From Bremia lactucae (lineage: Eukaryota; Oomycota; Peronosporomycetes; Peronosporales; Peronosporaceae), in NCBI RefSeq assembly GCF_004359215.1, contig NC_090610.1, positions 13,621,752 through 13,685,751 on the forward strand: a DNA stretch of 64,000 nucleotides. Reading direction: 5' to 3'. Positions within the stretch are counted from its first letter, which is position 1. Every line of letters starts with the position of its first letter. Under the pieces are notes generated by a model that had not been told where the DNA came from, made no database searches, and worked only from the letters and a program-made list of their open reading frames with translations. Positions 39,220 through 51,275 of the stretch are shown here, piece after piece. Both the position numbers and the translations under genes were made by a program.

Positions 39220-39330
39220 CCCTCCCCCATCAGACTGTTGACACCGAGTGACAACATTTGCTTCATTACCTCTTTGAGGTTGGAACCTTAACAGCTAAAC
39301 GTTCGGTTGTGTTTTTCTTTCTTTTGTCTC

Positions 39331-40280
39331 GTGACAATCAAGCGTGAGTCACAGACTCTTAGCACCTTTCTCGACGATGAGGGAATATAAGACTTTAAAA
39401 TTCACTCTCCATCAGAGGAGGAGGAGAAAGGGCGTCGTTCTCTCACGCCTTCTCCTCCGGATGAACGTCGGCGGGCCCCGAATCCGTTCCCAGAGCGTGG
39501 TGCCGCTGATGTCTTAACTGCATTGAGCAGGACACGGGACCCTGAGTCCAATATCATCACGAATCCACTCGAAGAAGAGCAAGAGCGGATAATCCTCATA
39601 GAGGAAAGAGCTCGTAGTCGTGCTAAGATAGCGAAAGCTAAAGCTCATAGTGAATATAGATTCACTCCGCTTAGTGCGGACGAGCGTCTCAAAGAGATAG
39701 CGGTTCACAGCTTGGGAATAATATTAAATACGATTTACTTTAACCCTCTTTAAAGCAACTGTTTTAAAGAGAGTCTTCCTCTGCACGTACTAGTCTACAT
39801 GCACCTGGATCTCCGGTGAGCCGGCGAGGACGCCGGAGGAGATCGCTGCCCGCGAAGCTCTTCATGAGCAATACCTTACGCCAAAGCTAGTGACGCGAAG
39901 TCGGTATCTGACGCGTTTACGTGACCAAGCCTGATGGGCTTCGGTGACCTCCGTGAGGGATATTCCGATCGTTTTGTTTCCACACGAAACAAGGAGTGAA
40001 AACGAAGTCTCATTTGAGAACTGGGTCCACCGGGCCTGCCGACTTCGGAATATTTGGAATATCAGAGAATCTGCGGATAGAGTGATGTTCGTTTGAAACG
40101 GAAGCTTCGCTTCGATTTCGCTAAGCTTAAGGACAATGGCCTGTTACGTTCGGCATTTATGCCACAAAACGAAGAAAGGTCTAGCCAATATTTCAGTGCT
40201 TTCGGTTGACCGTACAACCATGGATCGAAGCCCCACTGAGGCTATAGATCCACCTAATACGTTTAGTGGTGTGAAGCGTC
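39331..40280 (+). pseudogene. Fam4 extra ORF antisense to pol, in native position
   Basis: It begins VTIKRESQTLSTFLDDEG at 39331, where the homologue's ATG is GTG, and has an early TAA. It then continues HSPSEEEEKGRRSLTPSPP, ERRRAPNPFPERGAADV, DPESNIITNPLEEEQERI and EYRFTPLSADERLKEI (open 39523-39753). About 100 bp of unrelated sequence follows (39710-39815), then TPEEIAAREALHEQYLTPK runs straight into VTRSRYLTRLRDQA without the frame break seen in the other copy. Later parts match 32507-32902 in pieces. It sits between chromodomain and 3' LTR on the opposite strand. Confidence 0.6.
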
Positions 40281-43200
40281 GTTTGACGCGAGTTGACCCT
40301 CAGCTTGGCGCTCAAAAACATCAACGGCGTACTGGCAATCTTTCCGAAGAGGTACCTCGAACTCCCAAGAGTTTTCATGTTTTCAGAAGAGGGGTATCCT
40401 AGCCACTTATAAAGATACTGGTATTGACCCTTACGACGACGTCGCTTTAAAAGTTTCTCCACATGAAACTAAAGGTCCCCCCGCGCATCAAGCAGCGCGA
40501 GAGGGGGCCGAAATTTTAGTGGAAGCATTTGATGCTCTACGGCATGAGGTGCAACTTCTTTGTGAGATCCTTGCTCGGGTTGAGAGCTCTTTGAGGCGGT
40601 TCGGGACCGTCTTTCGACGCAAAGCGTCAGCAGCCTCGTTTGGAGGGCCAGCTGGATATCTTGGTGAGGATGCAGCAATCTGCGGCACGACCGCCTGTCT
40701 CGGCACAAGCACCTTCAAGTCCACGTGGGAAGGGTCCCGATATGGCTTGAGCAAGCCAACATAAGACACTGGGTGTGTACGCGGCTTGCTAGGAAGTCTT
40801 AGCGTATAAGCTACGCCCTTCTTGGCCACGACCGTAAATGGTCCAATAAAGCGCCCGCGCAATTTGGTGTTGAAGACCGCGGAAACCAAGTTGGTAGGTA
40901 GATTTTTAGCGTTTAGTAAAACTCGGTCTCCGACCATATAAGAATTAATACAGCTTCGGCCTTTAGCATCTGCATATTCTTTTTGTTTGTCTTAGCTATC
41001 AGCCATCGTATCCCTTACATGTCTTAAGACACTAAATCGCGTTGCGAGAAACTCGCTTACTTGTTCCGAACGGTAACAGGGCTGATGTCAGCAAGCCTAT
41101 CGGCTAATTCTCCTCCACCAAGCCTTGAACCACGCAGTGGTATCGTTAATGGAACGCGTGGGTGGGTAAAAACGTTTACACAGAACGGAGTATAGCCTGT
41201 AGAGGCATGTTCAGCGTTATTTAACGCAAACTCCACCACTGGGAGCATTGAGCTCCAGCCTCATAGAGGATTCGGTACTTCAAATCCTCATCATGAGGAA
41301 CAACGACACGCGGTGGGTCCGCGGTGTCTGTGCAATAAAGCAACAGGTCGTTATCGATAGAAAATCGATGTTACCTTGCACGCAAACGTGCCGGCAATTT
41401 AATACCTGAATCAGAGTTCTTTAGAGCTCGTAGCAGAGCTACACACTGTTCATCCTTGGCGTAAGCCGAACGGATTAATTCAGGAATAGGCGACAAGACA
41501 GTCGTTAAATGAGAGAGCTCCTAATCCGGCCTGCGTGATAATCGGCGAAAGCATTCTGCTTGCCGGGCTTATACTTCACCTCAAAGTTGTATTCCGCGAA
41601 AAGGGATAGCCATCGGGCCATTCTCTGTAAGAGATGGGGCGACTTAGTCGCCGTGCGTACTGACGCGTGATCTGTATATATCGCAAACGGCTTAGAGCCG
41701 AGCAGATGAACTCTGAATTTGACGAGAGCATACTTCATGGCAAGTAACTCTTTTCATGAACTGGGTAGTTCTTTTCCGCAGCTTAAGCTGTCTAGATTCG
41801 AACGCAATAACACGTTCATGCCCATCAACATCTCTTAGTAATAGAGCACTGCCAATGGCAAAATCCGATGCGTCACAGACGACAATGAAAGGCCAATTTG
41901 GGTTTGGCAGTGCCAGAATCGGGGCATGGATAAGCCTATCCTCAACTGCTCGAAAAGCATTATGTTCGGTGCTAGTCCAGCACCATTCTGTATCCTTTTA
42001 AGGGGATTCGATAATGGCCTAGCCATATCAGCGTAATTTTCGCTATATTTGTGTAAATAATTGGCGAGACCCAGCCACTTACGCAAATCCTTTTGGTTTT
42101 TAGGAACCGGCCAATCTACTGTAGCCTTTACCTTAGCGGGATCCGCTCTAAGGCCTCGCTTTCCAATGAAGCATCCGAAAAAGGAATTTCGTCTGCGCCA
42201 AAAATGCATTTGGATGCATTGGCATTTATTTGAGCGCATACATTCGAGTACTGCTCGCAAATGGTCTAAATGGTTGTCCATATCCGACCGACCCTGCTCT
42301 GCACGACTATGGACAAATGTCATCGAAATATGTCTGTGCATAACCTCGATGAGGGCGAAACAGTTGCGTCACTAGACGATTAAATGTTGCCTGGGCGTTG
42401 GAAAGCCCTTGTGGCACAACCAGCCACTCCCACAACATGCCGCTTGGGGTGCTAACCGCTGCAAACGGGATATCACTAGCCCGCATGAGCAATTGGTAGT
42501 AACCATCGACTAAGTTCAATGCACTGTACATTGCACATCCCACCATATTGTTCTGAAGAACATCCTTTCTAGGAATGGGGGTTTGTGCTGGTATAGTGAC
42601 AGCATTAAGCTTATTATAAGCATGTACAATGCGCCATTTACCATTTGGCTTTTTGACACAAAATGTCGGTGTCGAATGAGGAGATTTGCTCTCTCGTACC
42701 ATTCCAGCCTCGTGCTTAGCACGGAAGAAATCGTCAATGACGTCACACTGCTCCCTTGGTAAAGGCCATTGTCTTGTGACACAGTATTTGGTTCCCGGAA
42801 CCAAGTCAATTTCATGACGAACACCTCTATCCGGAGGTAAAACAGATGGTGGATTATTACATACCAAATCTTGGAATTCCTTAATCAAGGAAGAAAAGGG
42901 ATCCGTAGGATCTTTAAGGATCGATGACCCATTTCGCGCACTAAGTGCAGCTTTTGTGTCATCCAGGACAGCTTCGTCTAGAAATGACGATGAGATAAAC
43001 TCAATTGTTGGTCGAATGACCACCATTTTAGATCGCTTCGTGTCCATCCCGTCTTGGAGTGGAGACAATACGTCTCTTAGAGGCCGAGACATTCACGTCT
43101 TCGGGTTTTCCAGCCTGTATTGGTTCTATACAAGACATGGTGTCTAATTTGACATCCGACAAGGAGTTAGGTAACTCAACTTCCTTATCCAGCGAACGTT

Positions 43201-43372
43201 TACGTGTCGCTTTGCGTGCATTAGGAGGGCTTGACCCAAAATGCCCTGGCGAACCGCCAATAGTGTCACTATTGACACTCAGTATGGTGCCACCTCGGCC
43301 GACCACACTCGGTGGACTTAGACGTGCCACTCGACGTATCTCAGGGATATTGCACCCTTGATAATTCAGCCT
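40262..43372 (-). pseudogene. Fam4 pol with chromodomain, right copy
   Basis: Minus strand. RT is open at 42307-43092 (DRGVRHEIDLVPGTKYC, RESKSPHSTPTFCVKK, YSALNLVDGYYQLLM, WEWLVVPQGLSNAQATFN, then the start of the catalytic loop YFDDI, where a shift occurs). The RT thumb and RNase H continue at 41835-42341 and 41505-41738 (YTDHASVRTATKSPHL, Asp intact). There is a deletion between RNase H and integrase: the integrase HHCC and most of the core are missing at about 41250. The integrase C-terminal part is at 40488-40937 (GRFIGPFTVVAKKGVAYTL, HPVSYVGLLKPY) and the chromodomain at 40193-40462 (YQYLYKWLGYPSSEN). Confidence 0.8.
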
Positions 43373-44034
43373 TAGACCAACAATGCTTTCAGCATTCAGT
43401 CAATCGTTATTACAACGAGTATCACTCGACAGAGTACGTGCCGTTCCACTTATTTCTGCTGAGGCGGGCTCAGAATTAATGGTTTTCACATTAGAGTTTA
43501 TTAACTCAGACATGCCAATGTCTAAAACACTGACAGACGCATTCAATTATCCGCGCCAATAACGCTTTTGTTTAGCAAAGGGGGGTTCATGACTCCAAAA
43601 CTTTGCTAGGAAGATTGCGCGTGGCGCCTAAGGTCTTAGACCTCCAATCGATCCATGGCTAATGGTGTTCTATCCAGGCCATACCAACGATGAGATCATA
43701 TCTCGAATCCAAGTCATGGACGAGACAGCGTTCCATACTGTCAAAAGTTTAGAAACTTTAAACCTAAGTTCAATGGAACTTTGGGAATAGTGACACGAGT
43801 CCCAGTCGCTAAGCGAACAATGAATGTATCACCTTCATGCGCTCTTAGCGCCTCAACGTATCGTTGACTTCCTTCAAGGAAAAGGCGTCGAGCAGAATTG
43901 CAAGACGCTCCTGAGTCAATTAAAATTGACCACGGCTTATCAAAGCCCTTTACAGTCGCTTGAGCGACTAGCAAGCCAGGCTTGTACTCTCGCCCCGTGA
44001 CATTGAGCACCGAGCTAATTGAAGCTAGGTTCAT
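43373..44034 (-). pseudogene. Fam4 aspartic protease, right copy
   Basis: Residue for residue the same as the left copy: SILIDSGASCN active site, ATGTRVTIPKVPLNLG, then a premature stop at 43741. This block belongs to an apparently identical 2.4-kb stretch (see findings). Confidence 0.75.
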
Positions 44035-45107
44035 TTTATTCTCACCTCATAGAGGTTCAACAGAGCCTAGGACTTCCCCAGTAGCGCGCCCCACACCTAC
44101 TGGGTATCGACGTTTTCCCGCACCGTACTAGATCTCTGGCATAGGTTGGAGTTGGAGCTCTTTCGAGCTTTACGCGAATTTCGAAGAGGGCAGGCCGGAC
44201 GTGAATGTTTCGTGCTTCCGCACATATAACATCTACGGATGGTCTTATGCTGTTTCACAGCTTGTAGAGCCTCTTCTCCTTCCTCAACGAGGCTTAAATC
44301 CGTAGGTTTCGCTCTATTAGACGAAACCCATGTGCTCGAAGAGCTTGTACAGGCGTGCTAACGCGAGCAGACTTAAAGTCAAACTCGGCGCATAGCGCTA
44401 TGGCAACTGTCTCTTCGAACGTAGCCGGATGAGATCGGAATAATTCCGTCCGGGCAACGCCCTCATTGAGACCCCTCATAAAGATGGTTACTACAATTGC
44501 TTCTTACATTGGGTCTTGATGCATAGATTCAATGAGAGTTATCAACTCCTCGACGAAGTCGTAGGGTTCTTTTACCCTTTTGAGTCGCTAGGAGCCGTGC
44601 TCGCATGCGAAAAGCCGGATCAGGCGGTGCAAACATGCTGGTCATTTGCTGTTTCAGCGAATCCCATGAGGGAAAAGCGTCGTTTATGGACGTGCTGTAC
44701 GATAGTGCCCACTCCATGGCTCTAGCTCCAAGTTTGGAAATAGCCATAGCGACCTTTTGCCGTTCTGTTAGGAACAAGGCGGAATCAATGGACAATTTCA
44801 TCTGCTTAATCCAAAAATGGAGATTTTCTCCCTCTTTTCCCTCAAATGTCTTCACATTTACAGTTAAAGGGAGAGCCCTCGGCTCTGAGTCAGTTACAGA
44901 GATGTACCGGGTTGGCATAGATGCCGCTAAGTGGTCCTGTGCCTGACCGATCAGGGAGGCTTCGTATCGCATGAAGGCTTTAAGCATTGCATGCAGGACC
45001 TCTGGTCCCCGGGAAATAATAAATTTCACGTGTTCAAGCCCAAATAAGGTTTTGAGCTTGTCATAAGCGGCGCGTTGCGCTTCTGACAGATCGGGAACCT
45101 CTTCCAA
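44035..45107 (-). pseudogene. Fam4 gag, right copy
   Basis: It starts MEEVPDLSEA at 45107 and has the same frameshift after RLLATQKGKRTL as the left copy, followed by MRGLNEGVARTELF and the CYMCGSTKHSRPAC knuckle near 44220. Sharing the same inactivating shift shows that one copy derives from the other after decay had begun. Confidence 0.8.
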
Positions 45108-45167
45108 TTTCGTGAGAATTAAGTCTTGTAAAGACTCAGGCGTAAATTGACTACGAGTGCTACCAGG

Positions 45168-45646
45168 TGTAGCGGAGCTACTTCGCTCTTAAAGTCAGAG
45201 GAAGACTTTCAGAGTCACCATTTTCTATTGAACTAATGGGTTTAACAACTCAGGGAGTCGTACAAGCTATTAAAGCTTAAGGAATTCTAGTTCAAGGGAT
45301 TCAGGTGTTCGTAGAACCAAGTGGCAACTAGTGCCCAAGAGGATATACGTTAGAATGGCTTCTATCTCTTACAGACCAATTCGCAAGCCTTAGGAAGGCA
45401 CTTAACGCTTTAATAAGATCAAAAGATTGACTGCACTTTATTTAATTATTTAATTAAAGACCTTACCCTAGCTAATCAAAAATAGATTTTGGCTGCCAGA
45501 TTTATATCTGGCGGCTTTCACATTTGTTACCAGCAATAAATGGGATTTAAGTAACTTACTTTTTGAAATTAGATAAAAGGGTATTATTCAAAAAAATGTT
45601 AATGAACCACAGCAACGGTTCTCCAACCGATGTATGCCCCATTGCA
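45168..45646 (-). repeat. Fam4 5' LTR (479 bp)
   Basis: Homologous to 38736-39219. It starts (minus) TGCAATGGGGCATACATCGG and ends GCTACA plus the primer site. It differs from the other LTR at several sites and short indels, in contrast to the identical sequence next to it. Confidence 0.85.
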
Positions 45647-46330
45647 CGGCCTGTCTCCTACGAAATACGCATAAAGCTCGAAAGAGCACCATTTCCGACC
45701 TATATTAGAAATCTGGTACGGTGCGGGAAAACCTCGATACCCAGTAGGTGCGGGGTGCCCTACTGGGGGAGATCTAGGCTCTGTTGAACCTCTGGGAGGT
45801 GAGAGTAAACAGGACCTAGCCCCAATTAGCTCAAGGCACAATAACACGGGGCAAGAGCACATGCCTGGCTTGTTAGTCGCCCAAGCGACTGTGAAGGGAT
45901 TTGATAAGCCATGGTCAATTTTAATTGACTTAGAAGCGTCTTGCAATTATGCTCGACGCCTTTCATTTAAAGGAAACCAACAATATGATGAGGCGCTTAA
46001 AGCGCATAAAAGTGATACAATCACTCTTCGCTTAGCGACTGGGACTCGTGTCACTGTTCCCAAAGTTACATTGAACTTAGGTGTAAGGTTTCTGGACTTT
46101 GACAGTATGGAACGCTATCTCGTCCTTGATTTGGATTCGAGATATGATCTCATCCTTGGTATAGCCTGGCTAGAACACCATAAGCCATGGATCGATTGGA
46201 GGTCTAAGACCTTAGGCTCCACGCGCAACGTTCCTAGCAAAGTTTTGGAGAGTCATGAACCCACCTTTGGTAGGCAACAAAAGCGCTATTGGCGCGGATC
46301 ATTGACTGAGTCTGTCAGTGTTTAGACATT
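45647..46330 (+). pseudogene. Fam4 gag end and protease, inverted copy
   Basis: Plus strand. The gag C-terminus (YEIRIKLERAPFPTYIRN, 45650-45790) is followed by protease at 45861-46325 (PGLLVAQATVKGFDKPW, FDSMERYLVLDLDSRYDLIL, IDWRSKTLGSTRNVPSKV). The active site reads LIDLEASCN instead of LIDSGASCN, which should abolish catalysis. The copy starts exactly at the end of the LTR at 45646. Confidence 0.75.
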
Positions 46331-48830
46331 GGCATGTCTGAGTTAAAGTTTCAATGTTAAGAGGCCGACTCAGACGAAGAAAGTGGAACGGCAGTTACTC
46401 CGTCGAGTGACACTCGCTGTAATAACGATTCCCCGAATGCTACACCCATTGTTGGCCTAAGGCTGAATCATTAAGGGTGTAATATTCCTGAGATACGTTG
46501 AGTGGCACGTCTATTCCACCGAGTATGGTCGGCCGAGGTGGCACCATACTGAGTGTCAATAGTAACACTATTGGCGGTTCGCCAGGACCTCAAGGGTGCA
46601 AATCCCTGAGATACGTGGAGTGGCACGTCTAAGTTCACCGAGTATGGTTGGCCGAGATGGCACCATACTGAGTGTCAATGATGACACTATTGGCGGTTCG
46701 CCAGGAGATTCGGGGTCAAACCATTCAAATGCACGTGAAGCGACACGTAAATGATCGCTGTTAAAGGAAGTTAAGTTACCTAACTCCTTGTCGGACGTCG
46801 AATTAGACACCATGTCTTGTATAGAAGCAATACAGGCTGGAAAATTCGAAGACGTGAATGTTCCGGCCTCTATGAGGCGTATTGTCTCTACTCCAAGACA
46901 GGGGAGACGCGAAGCGCTTGTACCCTCACAAAGTGATACGTGTGAGTAATTATACACGCTTCTAAATGGTGTAACCGGTAATATTAAGGGAGAAATAAGC
47001 ATTGCGGCAATCCCTTCGTTACATGCTCTTTTAGAGCTAAAAGAGATGTCTAGCGATGGCTGCGGTCGAGCCTTAAATGCTGGGGACTTATCCGAAATGG
47101 TGGTCATTCGGCGTACGATCGAGTTAAACTCATCGTTACTTCTGGACGAAGCTGTCCTGCGACACATAAGCTGCACTAAGTGCCTTAAAAATCCTACGTA
47201 TCCCTTTTTCTTGATTAAGGAATTCCTAGATGTGGCATGTACCAATCCACCAACTATTTTACCTCCGGATAGAGGGTCCGTCATGAAATTGACTTGGTTC
47301 TGGGAACCAAATACTGTATCCCACGACAGTGGCCTTTACCAAGGGAGCAGTGTGACGTCATTGACGATTTCTTCCGTGCTAAGCACGAGGCTGGAATGGT
47401 ACGAGAGAGCAAATCTCCTCATTCGACACCGACATTTTGTGTCAAAAAGCCAGATGGTCAATGGCGCATTGTTCATGCTTATAATGAGCATAATGCTGTC
47501 ACTATACCAGCACAAACCCCCATGACTAGAAAGGATGTTCTTCAGAACAATATGGTGGGATATACAATGTACAGTGCAGTGGACTTAGTCGATGGTTACT
47601 ACCAATTGCTCGAGCGAGCTAGTGATATCCCGCTTACAGCGATTAGCACCCCAAGCGGCATGCTATGGGAGTGGTTGTTTATGCCACAAGGCTCTCCAAC
47701 GCCCCGGCTACCTTTAATCGTCTAGTGACGCAACTGTTTTGCCCTCATCGAGGTTATGCACAGACTTATTTCGATGACATTTTTGTCCATATTCGTGCGG
47801 AGCAGGGTTGGTCGGATATGGCCAACCATTTAGACTTAGTGCTCGAGTGCATGCGCGCAAACAAATTGTATGCCAATGCATCTAAATGCTTTTTTGGAGC
47901 AGACAAAATTAATTTCTTAGGGTGCTTCATGGGGAAGCGTGACCTGAAGGCGGATCCCGCTAAGGTAAAAGCCATTGTAGATTGGCCGGTTCCTAAAAAC
48001 CAAAAGGATTTGCGTAAGTGGTTGGGCCTCGCCAATTATTTACACAAATACAGCGAAAATTACGCTGATATGGTTAGTCCATTATCGAATCTTCTTAAAA
48101 AGGATACAGAATGGTGCTGGACTAGCACCGAACATAATGCTTTTCGAGCATTTAAGGATGCTCTTTTACATGCCCCGATCCTGGCACTGCCAAATTTAAA
48201 TCGGACTATCAGTTTCGTCTGCGACGCTTCGGATTTTGCCATTGGCAGTGCTCTGTTACAAACAGATGTTGATGGGCGTGAACGTGTTTTTGCGTTCGAC
48301 TCTAGACAGCTTAAGGCTGCGGAAAAGAACTACCCAGTTCACGACAAAGAGTTACTTGCTATGAAGAATGCTCTCGTCAAATTCAGAGATCATCTGCTCG
48401 GCTCTAAGCCGTTTGTGATATATACAAATCACGCGTCATTACGCACTGCGACTAAGTCGCCCCATCTCTCGCAGAGAATGGCCCGAGGGCTATCCTTTTT
48501 CGCGGAATAAATTTTCGAGGTGAAGTATAAGCCTGCAAGCAGAATGCTTTGGCCGATGCGTTATCACGCAGGCCGGATTATGTCGCCTCTTGCTGAATTA
48601 ATCCGTTCTGTTTACGCCAAGGATGAACAGTGTGTCGCTCTGCTACGAGCTCTAAAGAGCAATGAATCGGGTTTTGAATTGTCGGCACGTTTGCGTGCAA
48701 GGTTACATCGATTTCTATCTATAACGACCTGTTGCTTTATTGCACGGACGCTGTGGATCCTCCGCGCGTCGTTGTTCCTCATAATGAGGATTTGAAGTAC
48801 CGAATCCTCTTTGAGGCACACGATACTATC
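46331..48830 (+). pseudogene. Fam4 RT and RNase H, inverted copy
   Basis: Plus strand. The linker (46331-47040) contains a repeated block CACCGAGTATGGT...CACTATTGGCGGTTCGCCAGGA at about 46515-46585 and 46635-46705. RT frames are at 47046-47525 and 47294-47725 (RESKSPHSTPTFCVKK, IPAQTPMTRKDVLQNN, YSAVDLVDGYYQLLE). The frame at 47665-48510 has YFDDIFVHIRAEQGW, FVCDASDFAIGSALLQ and YTNHASLRTATKSPHL. A stop after FFAE (where the other copy reads FFAEYNF) separates the RNase H end. It shares the N-for-D change in RNase H with the 33.5-36.4 kb copy. Confidence 0.8.
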
Positions 48831-49965
48831 CTTAGTGGTCATCTCGGTAGAAAAAGACCTACGGCTCTGTAAGCCAGATTCATTGGTGGCCCTAACTTTA
48901 TAAATGGGTCAGCACGTGCGTTCGCACATGCGAAAGTTGCCAACGGGTCAAACTCTCGGCGCATGCTCTTGCGCCACTGGCACGTCTGCCTGTACCCATA
49001 GGGTGTTGGAGTCCATTAGTATGGACTTTGTTGGCCGGCACCTCTGGCATAGTGGTTTTGTTGAGCGATTGAGCAAAATGACTCACTTAGCGGCTGTGCC
49101 GGGTACCACTGATAATGAAGGTACAGCGAGGCTGTCCATCGATCGCGTGTTTCGACAACACGGTTTGACAGTGGCAATTGTCTCTGATCGGGACGCATAA
49201 ATTCTGGAAATCAATTTTACAAGTGGCTGGGCACCAGATTGGACATGTCCACCGCAGACCATCCGCAGACCGATGGTCAAACTGAACGTGTCAATCGCGT
49301 CATTGAAGACGATTTTACGCAGTGTGTGTGCTCAGACGCCAAAGCCCTGGAGCTGAATGCTTTTAGTGGGGTAGAATTCGCGTTATATAACGCTGTACAT
49401 GCCTCTACAGGCTATACTCCGTTCTATGTCAACGGTCTCACCCACTCACGCGTTCCGTTAACGATTCCACTGCGCGGCTCAGTGCTTGGTGGGGGTGAAT
49501 TAGCCGATAGGTTTGCTAATATCAGCCCCGTTACCGTTCGAAAACAAGTAAGCGAGTTTTTTGCGACGCGATTTAGTGTCATAAGACATGTAGGGAACGA
49601 TGGCTGATAGCCGGTACAAACAAAAGAACAAGCAGATGCCAAAGAAGATGCTGTATTAACTCATATATGGTCGGAGACCGAGTTTTATTATACGCTAAAA
49701 GCCTACCTACTAACATGGTTTCAGCGGTCTTCAAGACCAAATTGCACCGGCTCTTTATTGAACCATTTACGGCCGTGGCCAAGAAGGGCCTAGCTTATAC
49801 GCTAAACCTTCCTAGCAAGCTGCGTGCATACCCAGTGCTCTACGTCGGCTTGCCTAAGCCCTATCGGCCCCCAGATACGTGGACTTAAAGGCGCTTGCGC
49901 CGAGACAGGCGGTCGTGCCGCAGATTGCTGCATCCTCACCAAAATGTCCAGCTGGCCCTTGGAAT
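48831..49965 (+). pseudogene. Fam4 integrase, inverted copy
   Basis: Plus-strand core at 48904-49200 (ISMDFVGRHLW, AIVSDRDA) and 49239-49607 (MSTADHPQTDGQTERVNR, YTPFYVNGLTHSRVPL), and C-terminal part at 49667-49888 (MVGDRVLLYAKSL, AYPVLYVGLPKPY). A stop after RDA separates the two core pieces, as in the left copy. No chromodomain follows; at about 49965 minus-strand Fam1 pol begins. Confidence 0.75.
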
Positions 49966-51275
49966 CAGTAGCTGCTTCAGTGGCGAACTGCTGGGACAGT
50001 GCAGGCTTAATGCGCTGACACTGTTCGCAAGAGCGAATTTAGTTGGCCACCCATCGATGTAGGTGTGGCCACCAAAATTCCTCTGACACTCGTAAGAATG
50101 TATTTTCACGGCCCAGATGCCCACTTGATGGCGCATCATGGAGCTCGTGAAGGATAATCAGCTTGAGTTCGGTGTCAGGAGGCACGTAGATTCTCAAGAG
50201 ATCACACAAGGTGACAGCTGATGCCATAACACGCCATCGCTGAAGCTAAAACAATTTAGCTTAGCTTTCAGGTGCGACGGAAGGGTTACCTTTCGTCCAC
50301 CAAAGTGACCCAACAGCAGGCGACAATGTTCATTCTAACTGTAGCTCTCTTGTATATCAAAGGCTAACGAGCTCGTCACGTAGTATGCCTTCATAACTGC
50401 CAACGTCAACGGCTGAAATTGTGCTTTAGTACTAGCCACACTTTCCTGTTGTCTTACCTCAAAGTCTGGTCTGCGCGATAAAGCGTCAGACAAGACATTC
50501 GTCTTACCCGGCTTATATTCAACTTTGAAATTGGATTTAGAGAAGAATGAGAGCCATTTTGACATTTGAGGCGAGAGGCGCGGTGTGTTTATTGCGGTCC
50601 GCAATGATGCGTGATCCGTTTAAACCACAATGATCCGGTGCCCAATAGGTGCACTCACAACATGACAAGAGCATACTTTGTTGAAAGGAGCTCTTTGTCA
50701 TGCACAGGGTAATTCAGTGCCGCGGCTTTTAAAAGCCGGGACTGATAAGAGATGACACGGTCAACGCCGTCGTCATCCTTCTGCATGAGCGCGCTGCCGA
50801 TTGCAAAATCACTTGCATCGCAGACGACGCTAAAGGTCTTATCCGCGTCTGGCAATGCCAAGACTGGTGACTCTATAATAGATTGCTTAACTGATGTGAA
50901 AGCATCTTCTTGATCTTTCAACCAAGCCCATTAGGCGTCCTTTTTAAGGAGGTCAGATAATGTTTAGCTCGCTCAGCAAAATTCTTGCTATTCTTATGCA
51001 AGTAATTAGCGAGCCATGGGAATCGGCGCAAATACTCAACATGTCGTTTACCTTGTCTGGGTCCCCTTGTACACCATGTGTACCAACGATGCAGCCCAGC
51101 ACAGGTATCTCAGGGACCCCTATGACGCACTTTCGCAAGTTGACGTACAATTGGGCGTCCTTTAAAGTCTGCAACACAGCGTCTAAATGACGCTTATGCG
51201 ACTCTATTGCGCTCAGCCCGTCCTTGGACCTACTATGCACGAATATATCGTCAAAGTAAAGGGGCGCGTAGGCGC
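49966..51275 (-). pseudogene. Fam1 pol fragment: RT end, RNase H, integrase zinc finger
   Basis: Minus strand. The RT end is at 50953-51240 (IESHKRHLDAVLQTLKDAQLY, GCIVGTHGVQGDPDKV). RNase H is at 50655-50921 (FSVVCDASDFAIGSALMQ, HDKELLSTKYAL) and 50335-50604 (FKVEYKPGKTNVLSDALSRR). The integrase HHCC region is at 49936-50227 (ILHELHDAPSSGHLGREN, FWWPHLHRWV). It matches the Fam1 RT/RNase H at 6.3-6.9 kb where they overlap. It starts just after the catalytic loop and ends before the integrase core. Confidence 0.75.

Larger units (their letters stand above)
38736..45646 (-). mobile_element. Complete-length Fam4 element (6.9 kb)
   Basis: 5' LTR 45168-45646, primer site, gag, protease, RT, RNase H, integrase with chromodomain, opposite-strand extra ORF, purine tract, 3' LTR 38736-39219. 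All parts are in the expected order, though most frames are interrupted. It is the best single view of family architecture in the window. Confidence 0.8.
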
